Below, one piece after another: positions 36,206 to 45,303 of a stretch of 64,000 bases of DNA. The notes beneath the pieces were generated by a model. It did no database searches. It had not been told where the DNA came from and was given only the letters and a program-made list of their open reading frames with translations. The DNA is from Mycolicibacterium fallax (GTDB taxonomy: Bacteria > Actinomycetota > Actinomycetes > Mycobacteriales > Mycobacteriaceae). Numbering within the stretch: position 1 is the stretch's first letter; every line of letters starts with the position of its first letter. The position numbers and the translations under genes are program-made. Location: NCBI RefSeq assembly GCF_010726955.1, contig NZ_AP022603.1, positions 682,001-746,000 on the forward strand. Direction: 5' to 3'.

Positions 36206-39200
36206 ATGGGTACCGGCGGCTCCTTCGTGCATCTGCATAACCACTCCGAGTATTCGATGCTCGACGGAGCCGCCAAGGTCACCCCGATGCTGGCCGAGGC
36301 CAACCGGCTGGGGATGCCCGCGATCGGGATGACCGACCACGGCAACATGTTCGGCGCCAGCGAGTTCTACAACGCCGCGGTCAAGGCCGGCATCACCCCG
36401 ATCATCGGCATCGAGGCCTACATCGCCCCGGAGTCCCGGTTCAACACCAAGCGGATCACCTGGGGCGACCCCAGTCAGCGCTCCGACGACGTCTCCGCCA
36501 GCGGCGCCTACCTGCACATGACGATGGTCGCCGAGAACGCGACCGGCCTGCGCAACCTGTTCAAGCTGTCCTCGCTGGCGTCCTTCGAGGGGCAGCTGGG
36601 CAAGTGGCCCCGGATGGACGCCGAGATCATCGCCGAGCACGCCGAGGGGATCATCGCCACCACCGGCTGCCCGTCCGGTGAGGTGCAGACCCGGCTGCGG
36701 CTCGGGCACGACCAGCAGGCGCTGGAGGCCGCCGCCAAGTGGCGGGAGATCTTCGGGCCGGACAACTTCTTCCTGGAGTTGATGGACCACGGCCTGTCCA
36801 TCGAGCGACGGGTCCGCGAGGGCCTGCTGGACATCGGCCGCAAGCTCGGCATCCCGCCGCTGGCCACCAACGACTGCCACTACGTCACCCGCGACGCCTC
36901 GCAGAACCACGAGGCGCTGCTGTGCATCCAGACCGGCAAGACGCTCTCGGACCCGACCCGGTTCAAGTTCGACGGCGACGGCTACTACCTGAAGTCCGCC
37001 GAGGAGATGCGGGCCATCTGGGACGACGAGGTGCCCGGCGCGTGCGACTCCACCCTGCTGATCGCAGAGCGGGTGCAGCCCTACACCGAGGTGTGGACCC
37101 CGGTGGACCGGATGCCGGTGTTCCCGGTGCCCGAGGGCCACGACCAGGGCTCCTGGCTGCGGCATGAGGTGCAGGCCGGCCTGGCCCGGCGCTTCCCGGC
37201 CGGGGTGCCGCAGGAGTACACCGACCGCGCCGCCTACGAGATCGACGTGATCTGCGGCAAGGGTTTCCCGTCGTACTTCCTGATCGTGGCGGACCTGATC
37301 AGCTACGCCCGCTCCATCGGCATCTGGGTCGGCCCGGGCCGCGGCTCGGCGGCCGGCTCGCTGGTGGCCTACGCGCTGGCGATCACCAACATCGACCCGA
37401 TCCCGCACGGCCTGCTGTTCGAGCGGTTCCTGAACCCCGAGCGGCCCTCGGCCCCGGACATCGACATCGACTTCGACGACCGCCGCCGCGGCGAGATGGT
37501 GCGCTACGCCGCCGAGAAGTGGGGCAGCGACCGGGTGGCGCAGGTGATCACCTTCGGCACCATCAAGACCAAGGCCGCGATCAAGGACTCCGCCCGGGTG
37601 CACTACGGCCAGCCCGGGTTCGCCATCGCCGACCGGATCACCAAGGCGCTGCCGCCGCCGATCATGGCCAAGGACATTCCGGTCTCCGGCATCACCGACC
37701 CCAGCCACGAGCGGTACAAGGAGGCCGCCGAGGTTCGGGCGCTGATCGACACCGACCCGGACGTGCGGACCATCTACCAGACCGCGCTCGGCCTGGAGGG
37801 CCTGGTCCGCAACGCCGGCGTGCACGCCTGCGCGGTGATCATGAGCTCCGAGCCGCTGATCGACGCGATCCCGCTGTGGAAACGCCCGCAGGACGGCGCG
37901 GTCATCACCGGCTGGGACTACCCGTCCTGCGAGGCCATCGGCCTGCTGAAGATGGACTTCCTGGGCCTGCGGAACCTGACGATCATCGGCGACTGCTTGG
38001 AGAACATCAAGGCCAACCGGGGCATCGACCTGGACCTGGACACCCTGCCGTTTGACGACCCGGCCACCTACGAGCTGCTGTCGCGCGGGGACACCCTGGG
38101 GGTGTTCCAGCTCGACGGCGGGCCGATGCGCGACCTGCTGCGCCGGATGCAGCCCACCGAGTTCAACGACATCGTCGCGGTGCTGGCGCTGTACCGGCCC
38201 GGCCCGATGGGCATGAACGCCCACAACGACTACGCCGACCGCAAGAACGCCCGGCAGCCGATCAAACCGATCCACCCCGAGCTCGAGGAGCCGCTGCGGG
38301 AGATCCTGGCCGAGACCTACGGCCTGATCGTCTACCAGGAACAGATCATGTTCATCGCCCAGAAGGTCGCCTCCTACACCATGGGCAAGGCCGATGCGCT
38401 GCGAAAGGCGATGGGCAAGAAGAAACTTGAGGTGCTGGAGGCCGAGTACAAGGGCTTCCACGAGGGGATGACCGGCAACGGTTTCTCCGAGGCCGCGGTC
38501 AAGGCGCTGTGGGAGACCATCCTGCCGTTCGCCGGGTACGCGTTCAACAAGTCGCACGCCGCCGGCTACGGCCTGGTGTCCTACTGGACGGCGTATCTGA
38601 AGGCCAATTACCCGGCGGAATACATGGCCGGGCTGCTGACCTCGGTCGGCGACGACAAGGACAAGGCCGCGGTGTACCTCGCCGACTGCCGGCGGCTGGC
38701 CATCACGGTGTTGCCGCCCGACGTCAACGAGTCCGGGCTGAACTTCGCCTCGGTCGGGGCGGACATCCGCTTCGGGCTCGGCGCGATCCGCAACGTCGGC
38801 GCCAACGTGGTCGCCTCGCTGCTCGAAACCCGTTCCAGCAAGGGCACATTCACCGATTTTTCGGACTACCTGAACAAGATCGACATCGCCGCCTGCAACA
38901 AGAAGGTCACCGAGTCGCTGATCAAGGCCGGCGCGTTCGACTCGCTCAAGCACGCCCGCAAGGGCCTGTTCCTGGTGCACACCGACGCGGTGGACTCGGT
39001 GCTCGGCACCAAGAAGGCCGAGGCGATCGGCCAGTTCGACCTGTTCGGTGGCGGCGACGACGGCGAGGACGCCGGCGATCCGGTGTTCACCATCAAGGTG
39101 CCCGACGACGAATGGGACGACAAGCACAAGCTGGCCCTGGAGCGGGAAATGCTGGGCCTGTACGTGTCCGGGCACCCGCTGGACGGGATCTCGCACCTGC

Positions 39201-39751
39201 TGGCCAACAGCGTGGACACCCAGATCCCGGCGATCCTGGAGGGCGACGTGGCCGACGGCACCCAGGTGCAGGTCGGCGGCATCCTGGCGTCGGTGAACCG
39301 GCGGGTCAACAAGAACGGGTTGCCCTGGGCCTCGGCGCAGTTGGAGGACCTCACCGGCGGTATCGAGGTGCTGTTCTTCCCGCAGACCTATTCGATGGTC
39401 GGCGCCGACATCGCCGACGACGCGGTGGTGCTGGTCAAGGCGAAGGTCAACCTGCGCGACGACCGGGTCTCGCTGATCGCCCACGAGCTGATCGTGCCGG
39501 ACTTCAGCAGCGCGGCCTCGGACCGTCCGCTGTCGGTCAGCCTGCCGACCCGGCAGTGCACCATCGACAAGGTCAGCGCGCTCAAGCAGGTGCTGGCCCG
39601 GCACCCCGGCACCACCCAGATCCACCTGCGGCTGATCAGCGGGGAGCGGACCACCACCCTGGAGCTGGATCAGGGCCTGCGGGTCACCCCGTCCTCGGCG
39701 CTGATGGGCGACCTCAAGGCGCTGCTCGGCCCGGGCTGCCTCGGCGGCTGA
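36206..39751 (+). CDS. dnaE1: DNA polymerase III alpha subunit, replicative
   Basis: A 1181-residue replicative polymerase catalytic subunit, near the M. tuberculosis DnaE1 length. The N-terminal PHP domain (residues about 5-280) keeps metal-binding motifs [13 protein letters not shown] and MTDHGNMFG, so the intrinsic proofreading exonuclease known for mycobacterial DnaE1 is probably active. The polymerase core holds [16 protein letters not shown] and [12 protein letters not shown] with catalytic Asp418 and Asp420. [20 protein letters not shown] is in the fingers region. Tandem helix-hairpin-helix and clamp-binding sequences (around [16 protein letters not shown]) precede an OB fold (about residues 1000-1090, [13 protein letters not shown]). 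The ATG follows a TAGACT -10 with almost no leader. A small membrane protein gene starts five bases downstream. Confidence 0.97.
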   Translation: MGTGGSFVHLHNHSEYSMLDGAAKVTPMLAEANRLGMPAIGMTDHGNMFGASEFYNAAVKAGITPIIGIEAYIAPESRFNTKRITWGDPSQRSDDVSASGAYLHMTMVAENATGLRNLFKLSSLASFEGQLGKWPRMDAEIIAEHAEGIIATTGCPSGEVQTRLRLGHDQQALEAAAKWREIFGPDNFFLELMDHGLSIERRVREGLLDIGRKLGIPPLATNDCHYVTRDASQNHEALLCIQTGKTLSDPTRFKFDGDGYYLKSAEEMRAIWDDEVPGACDSTLLIAERVQPYTEVWTPVDRMPVFPVPEGHDQGSWLRHEVQAGLARRFPAGVPQEYTDRAAYEIDVICGKGFPSYFLIVADLISYARSIGIWVGPGRGSAAGSLVAYALAITNIDPIPHGLLFERFLNPERPSAPDIDIDFDDRRRGEMVRYAAEKWGSDRVAQVITFGTIKTKAAIKDSARVHYGQPGFAIADRITKALPPPIMAKDIPVSGITDPSHERYKEAAEVRALIDTDPDVRTIYQTALGLEGLVRNAGVHACAVIMSSEPLIDAIPLWKRPQDGAVITGWDYPSCEAIGLLKMDFLGLRNLTIIGDCLENIKANRGIDLDLDTLPFDDPATYELLSRGDTLGVFQLDGGPMRDLLRRMQPTEFNDIVAVLALYRPGPMGMNAHNDYADRKNARQPIKPIHPELEEPLREILAETYGLIVYQEQIMFIAQKVASYTMGKADALRKAMGKKKLEVLEAEYKGFHEGMTGNGFSEAAVKALWETILPFAGYAFNKSHAAGYGLVSYWTAYLKANYPAEYMAGLLTSVGDDKDKAAVYLADCRRLAITVLPPDVNESGLNFASVGADIRFGLGAIRNVGANVVASLLETRSSKGTFTDFSDYLNKIDIAACNKKVTESLIKAGAFDSLKHARKGLFLVHTDAVDSVLGTKKAEAIGQFDLFGGGDDGEDAGDPVFTIKVPDDEWDDKHKLALEREMLGLYVSGHPLDGISHLLANSVDTQIPAILEGDVADGTQVQVGGILASVNRRVNKNGLPWASAQLEDLTGGIEVLFFPQTYSMVGADIADDAVVLVKAKVNLRDDRVSLIAHELIVPDFSSAASDRPLSVSLPTRQCTIDKVSALKQVLARHPGTTQIHLRLISGERTTTLELDQGLRVTPSSALMGDLKALLGPGCLGG

Positions 39752-39756
39752 CCCCG

Positions 39757-40173
39757 GTGTCGACGATCACGGCCTGGAATCTGATCGGGCCGCTGGGGCT
39801 GCTGCTCGCGCTGCTGGGCTTCGGGCTGCACCGGCTGGGTGCCGGGCTGCGGTGGGCGACCGGCGGCGGGCGGGGCCTGCTGATCGCCGGGCTGACGGTG
39901 TTCGCCGGCTGGGCGGCGGGCTACCTCGGGTTCTTCGCCACCTGGCTGTACGCGCCGGTGCTGCGGGGCTTTCGGGACAACCCGGTCGCGTTGCCGGCCG
40001 CGGTCTACACCCAGGCGCTGCTGATGTCCGGGGCGGTGCTGGCCGCCTGCCGGCGGCGGTGGCGAACGCTGCTGCCGCTGATGGTGTTCGCGGTGGCGGT
40101 GCTGGGCTTCGGGGCCTGGCTGACCGTGCACCCCGACCAGTGGCTGCCGCCGCTGTCGAGCGCCCAGAAGTAG
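39757..40173 (+). CDS. Small four-helix membrane protein of unknown function
   Basis: A 138-residue protein with four hydrophobic helices (about residues 8-25, 40-60, 75-97, 105-125) joined by basic loops. I recognise no family. It begins with GTG five bases after dnaE1, so it is probably co-transcribed with it. Its last residues (WLPPLSSAQK) are encoded where an antisense pseudogene-like fragment begins, so the C-terminus may have been created by a deletion or rearrangement. Confidence 0.65.
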   Translation: MSTITAWNLIGPLGLLLALLGFGLHRLGAGLRWATGGGRGLLIAGLTVFAGWAAGYLGFFATWLYAPVLRGFRDNPVALPAAVYTQALLMSGAVLAACRRRWRTLLPLMVFAVAVLGFGAWLTVHPDQWLPPLSSAQK

Positions 40174-40320
40174 AACCCGAAGGCGATCACGTTGGTCAGA
40201 CAGATCGCCGCGCCGCTGCTCAGCGGGTGCCTCCAGCGCGAGGATCGGCAGCGCGATCTGCAGGGCTGCGCGGGAGTTGTCGGCGTTGTCGTCGGTGGTG
40301 GCATCGCCGCTAGGGCTGAC
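40138..40320 (-). pseudogene. Remnant of an actinobacterial membrane-protein gene
   Basis: On the minus strand two pieces in different frames resemble one membrane protein. First comes [20 protein letters not shown] (about 40300-40235). Then, after a frame change near 40222, comes [20 protein letters not shown] followed by LDSGGS. The second resembles the conserved WLTNVIxFxxWYWExDxGGP ending of a common integral membrane family. The middle of such a protein is missing. It overlaps the 3' end of the small membrane-protein gene. I infer decay after an internal deletion. The family match is from memory. Confidence 0.42.
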
Positions 40321-40355
40321 CGACCGGATACCGCGGTGGGGCGCCGCCGGGTGAG

Positions 40356-40361
40356 TAGGCT
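40356..40361 (+). promoter_or_regulatory. Candidate -10 of the deazaflavin nitroreductase gene
   Basis: TAGGCT fits TANNNT, seven bases before the ATG at 40369, predicting a leaderless mRNA. Confidence 0.45.
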
Positions 40362-40368
40362 GGAAAAC

Positions 40369-40806
40369 ATGCCGCTTTCCGGAGAATACGAACCGAGCAC
40401 CCTGGACTGGGCCCGCGCCAACGCCGAGCAGATCATGGCCTCCGGCGGGACCGAGGGGATGGCGATGCGCGGCATGGCCGTGGTGCTGCTGACCACCGTC
40501 GGGGCCAAGACCGGCAAGCTCCGCAAGACGCCGCTGATGCGGGTCGAGCACGACGGCGAGTACGCCGTGGTGGCCTCCCTCGGCGGCGCGCCCAAGCACC
40601 CGGTCTGGTACCACAACGTCACCGCGCACCCGCACGTCGAGCTGCAGGACGGCACCGTCACCGGCGACTACCAGGCCCGCGAGGTGTTCGGCGAGGAGAA
40701 GGCGCTGTGGTGGCAGCGCGCGGTGGCGGCCTACCCGGACTACGCGGACTACCAGAAGAAAACCGACCGGCAGATCCCGGTCTTCGTGCTCACCCCGAAA
40801 TCCTGA
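40369..40806 (+). CDS. Deazaflavin (F420)-dependent nitroreductase family protein (Rv1558-like)
   Basis: A 145-residue protein of the Ddn/split beta-barrel family that binds cofactor F420 in mycobacteria. Characteristic boxes are [24 protein letters not shown], the [14 protein letters not shown] cofactor-binding region, and QIPVFVLTP at the end. Members reduce quinones or nitro compounds; M. tuberculosis Ddn activates pretomanid, but activity of this paralogue cannot be assumed. It lacks a signal peptide. The start is supported by the TAGGCT hexamer and by the conserved MPLSGEY beginning. ilvA follows after 27 bases. Confidence 0.92.
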   Translation: MPLSGEYEPSTLDWARANAEQIMASGGTEGMAMRGMAVVLLTTVGAKTGKLRKTPLMRVEHDGEYAVVASLGGAPKHPVWYHNVTAHPHVELQDGTVTGDYQAREVFGEEKALWWQRAVAAYPDYADYQKKTDRQIPVFVLTPKS

Positions 40807-40833
40807 GCCGCCGCGGCGTGGCACCATATACCG

Positions 40834-42111
40834 GTGTCCGCCGAGTTGAGCCAGCCCTCGCACACCGGTCTGTCCGCCGACGAGGTCGAGGCGGCGGCCC
40901 GGCGCATCGCCGGTGTGGTCAACCCGACCCCGCTGCAGTTCAGTGACCGGCTGTCCCAGCTGACCGGCGCCCAGGTCTACCTCAAGCGGGAAGACCTGCA
41001 GGTGGTCCGCTCCTACAAGGTGCGCGGCGCCTACAACCTGCTGATGCAGTTGAGCCCGCAGGAGAAGGCCGCCGGGGTGGTCTGCGCATCGGCCGGCAAC
41101 CACGCCCAGGGGTTCGCGCTGGCCTGCGCTTCGATGGGCGTGCACGGCCGGATCTATGTGCCGGCCAAGACCCCGAAGCAGAAGCGCGACCGGATCGCCT
41201 ACCACGGTCGGGAATTCGTCGAGCTCATCGTCGCCGGAGCCACCTTCGACCTGGCCGCCGCGGCGGCCGCCGCCGACGTCGAGCGCACCGGCGCCACCCT
41301 GGTGCCGCCCTACAACGACCTGCGCACCATGGCCGGGCAGGGCACCGTCGCGGTGGAGATCCTCGAGCAGCTCGGCGGGGAACCGGACCTGGTGGTCATC
41401 CCGGTCGGCGGCGGCGGCTGCATCAGCGGCATCACCGCCTACCTGGCCGAGCGGACCGGCGCGACCTCGGTGCTCGGCATCGAACCGGCCGGCGCGGCCT
41501 CGATGTGCGCGGCGCTGGCCGCCGGTGAGCCGGTGACCCTGGAGAACGTCGACCAGTTCGTCGACGGCGCGGCGGTGGCCCGGGCCGGTGACCTGCCGTA
41601 TCGGGTGCTCGCGGCGGCCGGCGACATGGTCTCGCTGACCACCGTCGACGAGGGCGCGGTGTGCACCGCGATGCTCGACCTCTACCAGAACGAGGGCATC
41701 ATCGCCGAGCCCGCCGGGGCGCTGTCGGTGGCCGGGCTGATGGAGGCCGACATCGCCGCCGACGCGACGGTGGTGTGCCTGATCTCCGGCGGCAACAACG
41801 ACGTGTCCCGCTACGGCGAGGTGCTGGAACGCTCGCTGGTGCACCTGGGCCTCAAGCACTACTTCCTGGTCGACTTCCCGCAGGAGCCCGGCGCGCTGCG
41901 CCGCTTCCTGGACGGGGTGCTCGGCCCCAACGACGACATCACCCTGTTCGAGTACGTCAAGCGCAACAACCGGGAGACCGGCGCCGCGCTGGTCGGCATT
42001 CAGCTCGGCTCGGCCGCCGACCTCGACGGCCTGCTGGCCCGGATGGCCGGCTCCGAATGCCACATCGAGATGCTCGAGCCGGGCAGCCCGGCCTACCGCT
42101 ACCTGACTTAG
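40834..42111 (+). CDS. ilvA: Threonine dehydratase (biosynthetic)
   Basis: A 425-residue PLP enzyme that deaminates threonine to 2-oxobutyrate, the first step of isoleucine synthesis. The PLP lysine lies in SYKVRGAYNLL. ASAGNHAQGFA and the glycine loop VGGGGCISG bind the phosphate. A single C-terminal ACT-like regulatory domain (about residues 340-425; HYFLVDFPQEPGALRRFLD) makes this the short form with feedback control by isoleucine. GTG at 40834 begins VSAELSQPS. The stop overlaps the convergent YeeE/YedE gene by four bases. Together with the T-box on ileS, two steps of isoleucine use lie in this window. Confidence 0.95.
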   Translation: MSAELSQPSHTGLSADEVEAAARRIAGVVNPTPLQFSDRLSQLTGAQVYLKREDLQVVRSYKVRGAYNLLMQLSPQEKAAGVVCASAGNHAQGFALACASMGVHGRIYVPAKTPKQKRDRIAYHGREFVELIVAGATFDLAAAAAAADVERTGATLVPPYNDLRTMAGQGTVAVEILEQLGGEPDLVVIPVGGGGCISGITAYLAERTGATSVLGIEPAGAASMCAALAAGEPVTLENVDQFVDGAAVARAGDLPYRVLAAAGDMVSLTTVDEGAVCTAMLDLYQNEGIIAEPAGALSVAGLMEADIAADATVVCLISGGNNDVSRYGEVLERSLVHLGLKHYFLVDFPQEPGALRRFLDGVLGPNDDITLFEYVKRNNRETGAALVGIQLGSAADLDGLLARMAGSECHIEMLEPGSPAYRYLT

Positions 42112-43535
42112 GAGCGGGCCGCCACGGTGGCCGCGGCCACCAGCGCCAGCACGATCGCCAGCGGCGCCAGCACCGCGGCCAGGCTCAGGGTGGCGGCGCC
42201 CGCGGTCAGCCAGGCCGTCACGCCGGCCATCGCGGCCAGCGCGACGACGGCGACGCCGGCCAGGGGGAGCGCGGAGAACCGCCGGCCGGCGACCGGCCGG
42301 GGCGCGGGCACCCCGTCGGGCACGGTGCGCCAGTCGGCGTCGCGGTAGACCAGCCGGGCGGTGACGACCATCGCGATCAGCACCGCGGCGGTGAACACCC
42401 AGCCGCTGAGCGCCAGCTGCACCCCGCCGCTGAGAATGTGCCCGCTGGCGCAGCCGCCGGCCATCCGGGCGCCGAACAGCACCAGGAACGATCCGCCGAA
42501 CGCGGCGGCGGCCCGGCGGCCGGTGCTCGGCCCGAACCGGTTGCGCCAGGACGGCGGCAGCACCCGGCGGAAGCCGCTGAACCGGCGCCCGATCAGCACC
42601 GCGGCGACCAGCCCGCCGAACATCACCCCGACGTCGGTCAGCGGCTCCCAGCCGATGCCGCGGGTGACCACGGCGGTGTAGTCGAAGCCGGGCAGCGCCA
42701 GCTTGCCGACCAGCCAGGAATAGCTGGTGGACTGGCCGAAGATCTGCCGCAGGAAGATCGCGGCCACCACCAGCGTCGCCACCGCGGCCGCGGTCACCAG
42801 GATCCGCCGGGCGTAGAAGTCGTTGGTGGCCGGGCCGTCGTCGGGTTTCGGCGCGTCGTCGTGGACCAGGTCGACGGTGCCCTCCCGCAGCGCGGCGGCG
42901 GTGTCGGCGGCTCGGGCGCGGTCGCCGTCCTCCAGGGAACACCGGCGCAGGTGCCGCAGGCAGCTGCTGCTGTTGCCGCCGGAGTAGCGCGGCAGATAAA
43001 ACAGCGCGCCGAACATCAGCGCCGCATAGCCGACGGCGACGGCGAAGGTCAGCCCCGGCCGCAGCGCCGCGATGTCGCCGGTGAGGATCAGGTCGCCGAA
43101 ATTGGCGGCCTCGGTGAGCCAGCGGCCGGCCGGGGTCTGGTAGACCAGCGTCCACGCGGCGGCGCCGAGGATCGCCCCGGGGATGGCGTACAGCGCGTCG
43201 CGGCGGCCCTCACCGAGGGCGATCCACTCGGTGCCCGGAAAGTAGCCGCTGATCGCGACGCCGACGCCGAACAGCAGCCCGCCCAGCAGCACGCCCCACA
43301 GGTACAGCGGTTTCGGGCCGAAGTGCATCGCGAAGCCCAGCGCGTGCAGGCCGTAGAGCAGCACCGCGCCCATCGCGGTGACCGCGGCGAAGCAGCCGAT
43401 GATCAGCCGGTCCAGCAGCCGGGCGGTGCGGATGACGGTTTCGGGGTTCCCGATGCCCCAGTGCGCGGCGGGCAGGCCGAAGCCCAGGCCGACCAGCAGG
43501 CCGACCCACAGCGGTGCGGTGACACTGACGTGCAT
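42108..43535 (-). CDS. YeeE/YedE (TsuA-like) sulfur-compound transporter
   Basis: A 475-residue integral membrane protein with about twelve helices. The YeeE/YedE hallmark is near the second half: MAGGCASGHILSGGVQLAL, where the Cys is the conserved residue through which thiosulfate is thought to pass in TsuA. A first-half counterpart GVGVAISGYFPGTEWIALG is present, without the Cys. Residues about 195-240 are hydrophilic. Members import thiosulfate or related sulfur/selenium compounds. No tsuB/TusA-like partner is next to it. It is convergent with ilvA (4-base overlap) and lies 10 bases from the treZ stop on the same strand. Confidence 0.88.
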   Translation of the reverse strand: MHVSVTAPLWVGLLVGLGFGLPAAHWGIGNPETVIRTARLLDRLIIGCFAAVTAMGAVLLYGLHALGFAMHFGPKPLYLWGVLLGGLLFGVGVAISGYFPGTEWIALGEGRRDALYAIPGAILGAAAWTLVYQTPAGRWLTEAANFGDLILTGDIAALRPGLTFAVAVGYAALMFGALFYLPRYSGGNSSSCLRHLRRCSLEDGDRARAADTAAALREGTVDLVHDDAPKPDDGPATNDFYARRILVTAAAVATLVVAAIFLRQIFGQSTSYSWLVGKLALPGFDYTAVVTRGIGWEPLTDVGVMFGGLVAAVLIGRRFSGFRRVLPPSWRNRFGPSTGRRAAAAFGGSFLVLFGARMAGGCASGHILSGGVQLALSGWVFTAAVLIAMVVTARLVYRDADWRTVPDGVPAPRPVAGRRFSALPLAGVAVVALAAMAGVTAWLTAGAATLSLAAVLAPLAIVLALVAAATVAARS

Positions 43536-43545
43536 TCCGGGGAGT

Positions 43546-45303
43546 CTAGTCCCCGCGCCCCGATACCCCCTGGGGTGTGGTCGTGCGCAGCACCGCGAAG
43601 GACTCGCCGTCCAGCGCGGTGGCGCTGGCCCCGACCCGCGGGCTGCCCCAGGCGTAGACCAGCTCGCCGGTGACCGGGACCGCGACCGAGTCCGGGCCGA
43701 AGTTGCCGGCGATCGCCAGCGCGCCGCGATGCAGCACCAGCCAGCGGGCGTCCTCGTCGTAGTCCACCCGGATCCGGTCCAGCCGGAAGTCGGCCAGGTC
43801 CTCCTCGGTGTGGCGCAGCGCGATCAGGTCCCGGTACAGCGCCAGCATCCGGGCGTGCTCGCGGGTGCCCGGCTCGGCCCAGTCCAGCTTGGAGTCGACA
43901 AAGGTCTGCCGGTCCTGCGGGTCGGGGATCTGCTCGGCGTCCCAGCCGTGTTCGGCGAACTCGGCGCGCCGGCCGGCCCGGGTGGCCTCGGCCAGCTCCG
44001 GCTCGGGGTGCGAGCTGAAGAACCGGAACGGGGTGCGCGCCGCCCACTCCTCGCCCATGAACAGCATCGCGGTGAACGGGCTGAGCAGTGCCAGCGCCGC
44101 GCTGAGCGCGAGCTGGCCGGCGCTCAGGTAGTCGCTGGGCCGGTCCCCGGTGGCCCGGTTGCCGATCTGGTCGTGGGTGCAGGTGTAGGCCAGCAGCCGG
44201 TGCCCGGGGATCGCGGCGGTGTCCAGCGGGCGGCCGTGCCGGCGTCTGCGGAACGACGAGTAGGTGCCGGCGTGGAAGAAGCCGTGCCGCAGGGTGCGGG
44301 CCAGGGTCTCCAGCGAACCGAAATCCCGGTAGTAGCCCTGCCGTTCGCCGGAGACGGCGGTGTGCAGCGCGTGGTGGATGTCGTCGTCCCACTGCGCGGT
44401 CAGCCCGTAGCCGCCGTCGGCCCGCGGGGTGATCAGCCGCGGGTCGTTGCGGTCGCTCTCGGCGATCAGCGTCAGCGGTCGGCCCAATTGCGCTGCCAGT
44501 TCGTCGGTTTCGGTGGCCAGCTCCTCCAGGATGTGCACCGCGGTGGTGTCGATCATGGCGTGCACGGCGTCCAGCCGCAGGCCGTCGAGGCCGAAGTCGC
44601 GCATCCAGCGCAGCGCGCAGTCCAGGATGTGGGCGCGCACCGGATCGGAGTTCTCCTCGGCGATGTTGATCCCGGCGCCCCACGGGTTGGAGCCCGCCGA
44701 CTGGTACGGCCCGAACCGGGGCAGGTAGTTGCCGGACGGGCCGAGGTGGTTGAACACCACGTCCAGCAGCACCCCGAGGCCGCGGCGGTGGGCGGCCCGG
44801 ACGAACCGGATCAGCGCGTCGGGGCCGCCGTAGGGCTCGTGCACGGCGTACCAGCCGACCCCGTCGTAGCCCCAGCCGTGCGGGCCGGAGAACGCGTTGA
44901 CCGGCATCAGCTCGACGAAGTCGACCCCGAGATCGACCAGGTGGTCCAGCTTGTCGATGGCGGCGTCGAGGGTCCCGGCGGCGGTGAAGGTGCCGATGTG
45001 CGCCTCGTAGATCACCGCGCCGGGCAGCGCCCGGCCGGCCCAGCCGGTCTCGGGCGCCGGCGGCGTCCACAGTTGGGAGCGCTGGTGCACGCCGTCGGGC
45101 TGGCGCGGGGAGCGCGGATCGGGCAGCACCACCGGGTCGTCGTCGAGCAGGAACCCGTAGCGGGCATCCCCGGCGGCGGGCACCGCGGTACGCCACCAGC
45201 CGTCCGGGCCGCGGTCCATCGGGTGCGCCACGCCGTCCAGGTCGAGCCGGACGACGCCGGGGGTGGGTGCCCAGACCGCGAACTCGCGTACCGGCTCAGC
45301 CAT
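43546..45303 (-). CDS. treZ: Malto-oligosyltrehalose trehalohydrolase
   Basis: A 585-residue GH13 enzyme that releases trehalose from the maltooligosyl-trehalose made by TreY. An N-terminal beta-sandwich (residues about 1-95; REFAVWAPTPGVVRLDLDGV) precedes the (beta/alpha)8 barrel. GH13 motifs: VVFNHLGPSGNYL (region I), GLRLDAVHAM (region II, nucleophile Asp), IAESDRND (region III, acid Glu) and TCTHDQIGNRATG (region IV). The ATG at 45301-45303 overlaps the treY stop region by eight bases. It is the last gene of the treX-treY-treZ operon. This route turns glycogen-like glucans into trehalose, the base of mycobacterial glycolipids. Confidence 0.95.
   Translation of the reverse strand: MAEPVREFAVWAPTPGVVRLDLDGVAHPMDRGPDGWWRTAVPAAGDARYGFLLDDDPVVLPDPRSPRQPDGVHQRSQLWTPPAPETGWAGRALPGAVIYEAHIGTFTAAGTLDAAIDKLDHLVDLGVDFVELMPVNAFSGPHGWGYDGVGWYAVHEPYGGPDALIRFVRAAHRRGLGVLLDVVFNHLGPSGNYLPRFGPYQSAGSNPWGAGINIAEENSDPVRAHILDCALRWMRDFGLDGLRLDAVHAMIDTTAVHILEELATETDELAAQLGRPLTLIAESDRNDPRLITPRADGGYGLTAQWDDDIHHALHTAVSGERQGYYRDFGSLETLARTLRHGFFHAGTYSSFRRRRHGRPLDTAAIPGHRLLAYTCTHDQIGNRATGDRPSDYLSAGQLALSAALALLSPFTAMLFMGEEWAARTPFRFFSSHPEPELAEATRAGRRAEFAEHGWDAEQIPDPQDRQTFVDSKLDWAEPGTREHARMLALYRDLIALRHTEEDLADFRLDRIRVDYDEDARWLVLHRGALAIAGNFGPDSVAVPVTGELVYAWGSPRVGASATALDGESFAVLRTTTPQGVSGRGD

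Noticed and set aside
36080..39625. An 1181-codon minus-strand open frame opposite dnaE1
   Set aside because: It mirrors the codon periodicity of dnaE1; no family sequence.
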